64,000 nt of DNA from Burkholderiales bacterium (lineage in GTDB: Bacteria > Pseudomonadota > Gammaproteobacteria > Burkholderiales > Burkholderiaceae_C): contig JACRAZ010000065.1 of the NCBI GenBank assembly GCA_016213205.1, positions 1 through 64,000 of the forward strand, given 5' to 3'. Under the pieces are notes generated by a model, which did no database searches, was not told the origin of the DNA, and saw only the letters and a program-made list of their open reading frames with translations. Shown here piece after piece: positions 62,878 through 64,000 of the stretch. A program made the position numbers and the translations under genes. How positions within the stretch are numbered: the first letter of the stretch is position 1; each line of letters begins with the position of its first letter.

Positions 62878-64000
62878 TCAGGCGCTCGCGCTGTTCGAAC
62901 GCAACAGCTCGTCGAGCGTGCGCTCCAGGTGCCGCAGCGAGTTGCACTCGCGCGCGATGTGGCAGTAGGGCGCGTAGCGCTTCATCTCCGAATCGCCCAG
63001 ACCCCAGAACGAGCGCGGCTCGGGGTTGAGCCAGATGACGCGCCGCGCGCGGCCATAAAGCGTCTTCATGATCTCGCTGCGTGGATGGCCGCGGTTGTTG
63101 CGCGCATCGCCAAGCACGAGCACGGTCGTACGGTGATCGATGCGGTGCATCAGCTGCTCGTCCAGGTCGAGCAGCATCTGGCCGTAGTCGGTGCCCGAGC
63201 CGCCGACGGCCTGCATGACCCTGTCCACTGCCTGCTCCACCGGCAGCGACTCGAACGTGGCGCTCACGTCGACGAGGTGGTTCGTGAACGCGTACGACTG
63301 CACGTCCGACAGCAGCTCGTCCAGGCTGTACAGGAACAGCAGCAGGAAGCGCGCGTACTGGCGCACCGAGCCGCTCACGTCGCAGATGGCCACCACCTTG
63401 GGCCGCTCGATGCGCGTGCTGCGCCAGTGGGTCTCGAACATCACGCCGCCGTAGGCCGCGTTGGCGCGCATCGTGCGGCGGAAGTCGAGCTGGCCGCGCT
63501 GCTCGCGGCGCTTGCGCCGGGCGTGGCGCTCGGCCAGCCGGCGCGCGATCTTGCGCACGATCTCGTGCATGCGCGCGAAGTCGCGGCGGTCGATGGTGGA
63601 CAGCTTCTGCGACTGCAGGAATTCGTCGTGCAGCTCGCGCGTGGGCGCGGTGCCGTACATCGCAAGCTTGCGCTCGACGAAGCTGCGCACCTCGTTGAAG
63701 AGCCGCTTGCGCGCCAGTTCCAGGTCGGCATGTCGCTGGGGTGCCAGCGTCTGGCGGCGGGCCTCGCTGATCTCGCGGTCCAGCAGCTCCAGACCCATGG
63801 CCTGCTGGATCTTCTGCGTGTAGTGGCCCTTCTGGGTGAAGAACCAGATGTCGGTCAGGCCGACCTCGCGCGCGGCCTGCTGCATGCGGCGCGACAGTGC
63901 CGCCGAGTCGCCCGACATCAGCAGCTGCGACAAGGCCTGCCCTGCGCTGCCGTGGCAGCCGCCGGGGCCACCGCTGCCCTGGCCACTGCTTTCGCGTGGC
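62878..64000 (-). CDS. VWA-domain protein, CoxE-like (5' end outside window)
   Basis: The frame is open to the window edge, so the N-terminus is missing; at least 373 residues are present. The first visible part is Gly-rich (QGSGGPGGCHGSAGQ), followed by a helical region and a von Willebrand A domain. MIDAS residues are DVSGSVRQY and, further on, GGSGTDYGQM. Basic stretches (RHARRKRREQRG) precede the VWA domain. CoxE-type proteins work with MoxR-type AAA ATPases to mature metalloenzymes; the partner would lie beyond the right edge. A molybdenum hydroxylase at 47 kb is a possible client, though distant. Confidence 0.8.
   Translation of the reverse strand, partial: PRESSGQGSGGPGGCHGSAGQALSQLLMSGDSAALSRRMQQAAREVGLTDIWFFTQKGHYTQKIQQAMGLELLDREISEARRQTLAPQRHADLELARKRLFNEVRSFVERKLAMYGTAPTRELHDEFLQSQKLSTIDRRDFARMHEIVRKIARRLAERHARRKRREQRGQLDFRRTMRANAAYGGVMFETHWRSTRIERPKVVAICDVSGSVRQYARFLLLFLYSLDELLSDVQSYAFTNHLVDVSATFESLPVEQAVDRVMQAVGGSGTDYGQMLLDLDEQLMHRIDHRTTVLVLGDARNNRGHPRSEIMKTLYGRARRVIWLNPEPRSFWGLGDSEMKRYAPYCHIARECNSLRHLERTLDELLRSNSASA

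Noticed and set aside
1..64000. CRISPR array, prophage, tRNA or rRNA genes
   Set aside because: No regularly spaced direct repeats, phage structural genes or RNA gene sequences were recognised; a dedicated RNA search was not possible.

Overview
This is a GC-rich bacterial window. Several things point to a betaproteobacterium of the order Burkholderiales: two tripartite-tricarboxylate (Bug/TctC-type) binding proteins, a Burkholderia-type porin, the style of the chemoreceptors and many ATGA/GTGA-coupled gene pairs. No rRNA, tRNA or CRISPR array was seen. Names rest on motifs and remembered family members, not on a database search.

Left part (1-12.6 kb) is sensory. Two copies of one three-gene layout follow each other: an outer-membrane barrel, a small PstS-like periplasmic protein and an inner-membrane signal transducer. 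The transducer is a chemoreceptor in copy 1 and a HAMP-PAS-GGDEF diguanylate cyclase in copy 2. A complete 1,322-bp IS3-family element sits inside the small periplasmic gene of copy 2, with 25-bp inverted repeats and a 4-bp target duplication. After an acetyl-CoA-synthetase-like gene on the minus strand comes a secreted Cache protein with its own chemoreceptor.

Middle and right part (12.6-64 kb) is an acyl-CoA catabolic region with seven acyl-CoA dehydrogenase subunits, four AMP-forming ligases, three crotonases, three SDRs and several uptake systems. (1) Minus-strand operon 23.9 to 13.9 kb: BadH-like and BadI-like enzymes, which take 2-hydroxy- and 2-ketocyclohexanecarboxyl-CoA to pimeloyl-CoA, then livF, livG, an acyl-CoA ligase, livH, livM, two paralogous binding proteins and a thioesterase. 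(2) A HAPMO-type Baeyer-Villiger monooxygenase diverging from a Bug binding protein. (3) Minus-strand MmgE/PrpD, acyl-CoA dehydrogenase and MFS transporter, divergent from a crotonase. (4) Minus-strand operon 42.9 to 33.3 kb: FadH-like reductase, four acyl-CoA dehydrogenase subunits (two look like a heteromeric pair), SDR, crotonase and Bug protein. Divergent from it are a transglutaminase-like protein, a hydrolase and a ligase with a degenerate active site. (5) A two-subunit molybdenum hydroxylase with an AraC regulator. (6) A thiolase-like/DUF35 pair resembling the Ltp2-ChsH2 aldolase, then an acyl-CoA dehydrogenase, a TauD-type dioxygenase and a ligase. (7) Minus-strand genes 64 to 56.4 kb: VWA protein (cut by the window edge), NUDIX-MBL fusion, thioesterase, AtuA-like protein, acyl-CoA dehydrogenase, MerR regulator and hydrolase.

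Units 1-4 and 6, the nitroreductase at 12.7 kb and perhaps the SDR at 46.2 kb share an inverted repeat, CTAAC-N4-GTTYG or a close variant, just upstream of the first gene. This resembles the site of the TetR-family fatty-acid regulator PsrA. The simplest reading is one regulon, run by a regulator outside the window, that imports, activates and ring-opens an alicyclic or otherwise branched carboxylic acid. The true substrate cannot be read from sequence.
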